A stretch of 6,452 nucleotides of DNA, from the NCBI GenBank assembly GCA_018623875.1, contig JAAZUZ010000094.1, positions 1-6,452 of the forward strand, written 5' to 3'. The stretch is from Synechococcus sp. HW_metabat.21. GTDB lineage: Bacteria; Cyanobacteriota; Cyanobacteriia; PCC-6307; Cyanobiaceae. The notes under the pieces are model-generated. The model did no database searches and was not told the origin of the DNA. It saw only the letters and a program-made list of their open reading frames with translations. The position numbers and the translations under genes are program-made. This document shows positions 4,776 through 6,452 of the stretch, piece after piece (position 1 is the stretch's first letter; every line of letters starts with the position of its first letter).

Positions 4776-6452
4776 TTGGAACTGCCGATCGACCACTTCC
4801 GCCTGCTCGGCGTGAATGCCAGCTCCGACCGGCAGACCGTGCTGAGGACCCTGCAGCAGCGGCTTGATCGCATCCCTGACCAAGGCTTTACCCAAGACAC
4901 CCTCCAGGCCCGGGCCGAACTGCTCGAAGCCAGCGCCGACCTGCTGAGCGACGAAACCCGCCGCCAGGCCTACGAGCGGGAACTGACGGCCATTGCCGAC
5001 AACGCCAACGGCTCCATCGCCGCCCTGGAGATCCCACCGTCCAGGGAAGTCGGTGGCCTTCTCCTCTTAATGGAGGCCGGCCAATCCCAGGAAGCCTTCG
5101 ACAGCGCCTCCCGCGGACTGCAGCCGCCCCAAGCCCCCGCCCTGGGCAGCAGCCGCGAAGCGGACCTGACCCTGCTCGCTGGACTGGCTTGCCAGGGCAC
5201 CGCCCGGGATTACCGCGACCAACGCCGTTATGAAGCGGCCGCCCTGACCCTGCAACAGGGTTTGCAGCTGCTGCAACGCATGGGCCAACAGGCCGAGCAA
5301 CGGCGCAAGCTCGAGCAGGACCTCAAGGAACTCCTCCCCTATCGCGTGCTCGATCTGATCAGCCGCGACCTCTCCGCCAGCAGCTCCCGCCAACAGGGCA
5401 TCGCCCTGCTGGAGCAACTCGTGCAGCAGCGCGGTGGTCTCGAGGGTCACACCGATCTGACCTTCCCCCAGAGCGAATTCCAGCCCTTCTTTAAACAGAT
5501 CCGCCAATTCCTGACGGCCCAAGAGCAAGTGGAGCTCTTCAGCCGCTGGGGCGATAGCGGCTCGGCCACCGCGGACTTCCTCGCGAGCTTTGCCCTGACG
5601 GCCTTGGGCTTCTCCCAGCGCAAGCCTGAACGGATCCTTGAGGCCTACGAACGCCTCAGGGATAGCGGCCAGCCCGGCATCGAGGTCTTCCTCTCCTGCC
5701 AGCAACTGCTGCTCGGTCAGGTGGATGAAGCGGAGCGACTCTTTGATGAGGGCGCCGACGCCGCCCTGAAGCAATGGGCCATGGAGCAGGGGGATGATCC
5801 CTTGGCTCGCCTCTGCGCCTACTGCCGCGACTGGCTAACCCGCGAGGTGCTGGAGGGCTTCCGCGACATCGATGTCGACGCGAACCTCGATGCCTGGTTC
5901 GCCGACCGCGATGTTCAGGCCTACATCGACCAGCAGGACCGCATCCGCGGCCGCCAGTTCAACGCCAAACCCAGCTTCGAGGTGCCGGCGGCAAGCGACA
6001 CCAGCACGGCTTTTGGCGACTGGCCGAGCTTCGAGGTGCCGGGCGACAACGAGCCGCCCACCAGCCTCGAGACCCTTGAGGACCAGGAGGACGGTGACGA
6101 CGAGCTCTGGGATGGCCCCCGTTGGCGGCTGCCCGAGCTGCAATGGCCGCAGCTGGGCAACCTGCAGGAGCGCATCCAGGGGCTCCCCAGCTGGGGCATG
6201 CCCGTTGGTGCAGCCGTCGCCGTCGTCGTGATTGGTCTTGGCGGCTGGATGGCGCTCAAGCCGCGCGGCAGCGAGCTCGAAACCGCCAGCAGCGAGAAGA
6301 TCGCGGCTCTTGTCCAACCGGAAGTGGCCGCTCCGGCGACTCCGGTGCCCGTGGCCCCCTTCCCACTGACCGATCCCGACCCCAGCGCCCAGCAATTGCA
6401 GGACCTGCTCGAGGCCTGGCTGAAGCAAAAAGCGGCGGTCCTCGCCGGCGGA
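4776..6452 (+). CDS. ftn2: Cell-division protein Ftn2/ZipN (ARC6 homologue), 3'-truncated by the window
   Basis: The frame runs 559 codons to the window edge without a stop. Ftn2/ARC6 is a membrane protein that tethers and stabilises FtsZ filaments at the division site in cyanobacteria and plastids. The J-like domain at 1-70 opens with ELPIDHFRLLGV and closes with DETRRQAYE; the HPD motif of true DnaJ proteins is degenerate (I33-P34-D35), as usual in this family. A long, mostly helical region (about 75-395) follows, including LPYRVLDLISRDL and repeat-like helices. Next come a linker with two SFEVP copies (400-404, 418-422), an acidic stretch (about 432-446) and a Trp/Pro-rich segment. A single membrane span lies at about 476-494 (PVGAAVAVVVIGLGGWMAL). 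The region after it, from about 520 (DPSAQQLQDLLEAWLKQKAA), begins the C-terminal periplasmic-side domain, cut by the window end. TTG at 4776 is the only ATG/GTG/TTG codon between the in-frame stop at 4662 and the conserved start of the domain. No clear Shine-Dalgarno site is seen. Confidence 0.93.
   Translation, partial: MELPIDHFRLLGVNASSDRQTVLRTLQQRLDRIPDQGFTQDTLQARAELLEASADLLSDETRRQAYERELTAIADNANGSIAALEIPPSREVGGLLLLMEAGQSQEAFDSASRGLQPPQAPALGSSREADLTLLAGLACQGTARDYRDQRRYEAAALTLQQGLQLLQRMGQQAEQRRKLEQDLKELLPYRVLDLISRDLSASSSRQQGIALLEQLVQQRGGLEGHTDLTFPQSEFQPFFKQIRQFLTAQEQVELFSRWGDSGSATADFLASFALTALGFSQRKPERILEAYERLRDSGQPGIEVFLSCQQLLLGQVDEAERLFDEGADAALKQWAMEQGDDPLARLCAYCRDWLTREVLEGFRDIDVDANLDAWFADRDVQAYIDQQDRIRGRQFNAKPSFEVPAASDTSTAFGDWPSFEVPGDNEPPTSLETLEDQEDGDDELWDGPRWRLPELQWPQLGNLQERIQGLPSWGMPVGAAVAVVVIGLGGWMALKPRGSELETASSEKIAALVQPEVAAPATPVPVAPFPLTDPDPSAQQLQDLLEAWLKQKAAVLAGG
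5973..6041 (+). repeat. In-frame 15-bp direct repeat in ftn2 encoding SFEVP twice
   Basis: AGCTTCGAGGTGCCG occurs at 5973-5987 and again at 6027-6041, 54 bases (18 codons) apart and in the same frame. It encodes SFEVP at residues 400-404 and 418-422, in the flexible linker between the helical region and the membrane span. The perfect match at codon level suggests a recent small duplication or selection for a repeated short motif. Confidence 0.7.

Noticed and set aside
4776..4985. DnaJ/Hsp40 co-chaperone
   Set aside because: The J-like domain lacks an intact HPD motif (I-P-D instead), and the downstream helical region, single membrane span and C-terminal domain are those of Ftn2/ARC6.
5067..5774. 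235-codon open frame on the - strand within ftn2
   Set aside because: It is a Leu/Gly/Ala/Gln-rich shadow of the conserved Ftn2 frame and shows no motif or start signal.
1..6452. Mobile element, CRISPR array, tRNA or HIP1 (GCGATCGC) repeats
   Set aside because: No transposase, spaced repeats, tRNA-like cloverleaf or exact HIP1 octamer was seen when reading the window by eye.

Overview
This GC-rich, densely coded window looks like part of a chromosome from a picocyanobacterium of the marine Synechococcus/Cyanobium type. Three genes point to this. One is a group 2 RpoD-family sigma factor of cyanobacterial style. One is an ARC6/Ftn2 (ZipN) cell-division protein, a family confined to cyanobacteria and plastids. 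The third is a cyanobacterial-type PdhA. No mobile elements, CRISPR arrays, tRNAs or rRNAs were seen. I found nothing that amounts to a wholly new system; the window is mostly core genome with a few unusual details.

Layout from left to right. Positions 2-1222 (+) hold the 3' part of the bifunctional NAD(P)H-hydrate repair enzyme Nnr: the end of the epimerase domain and a full dehydratase domain. A relatively AT-rich spacer with a small dyad leads to a group 2 sigma factor at 1353-2285 (+), which has a strong Shine-Dalgarno site. After a 132-base gap with weak hairpins comes a 56-residue protein that resembles a ribbon-helix-helix (CopG-like) domain with an acidic tail (2418-2588, +). Nine bases further on is a class IV-like histone deacetylase family hydrolase (2598-3512, +). 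This gene converges on pdhA (3525-4634, -), with only 12 bases between the stop codons and a GC-rich hairpin over the deacetylase stop. Positions 4635-4775 form a divergent intergenic region between pdhA and ftn2. The ftn2 gene (4776 to the window end, +) starts with TTG and is cut off by the right edge.

The genes do not form a single pathway. Nnr repairs damaged nicotinamide cofactors, PdhA feeds acetyl-CoA synthesis, the sigma factor adjusts transcription, and Ftn2 organises the FtsZ ring at the membrane. The small ribbon-helix-helix-like gene and the deacetylase are close enough to be co-transcribed and are the least understood part. The pdhA-ftn2 spacer carries an 8-base inverted repeat, each arm of which reads as a -10-like TACAGT facing its own gene.
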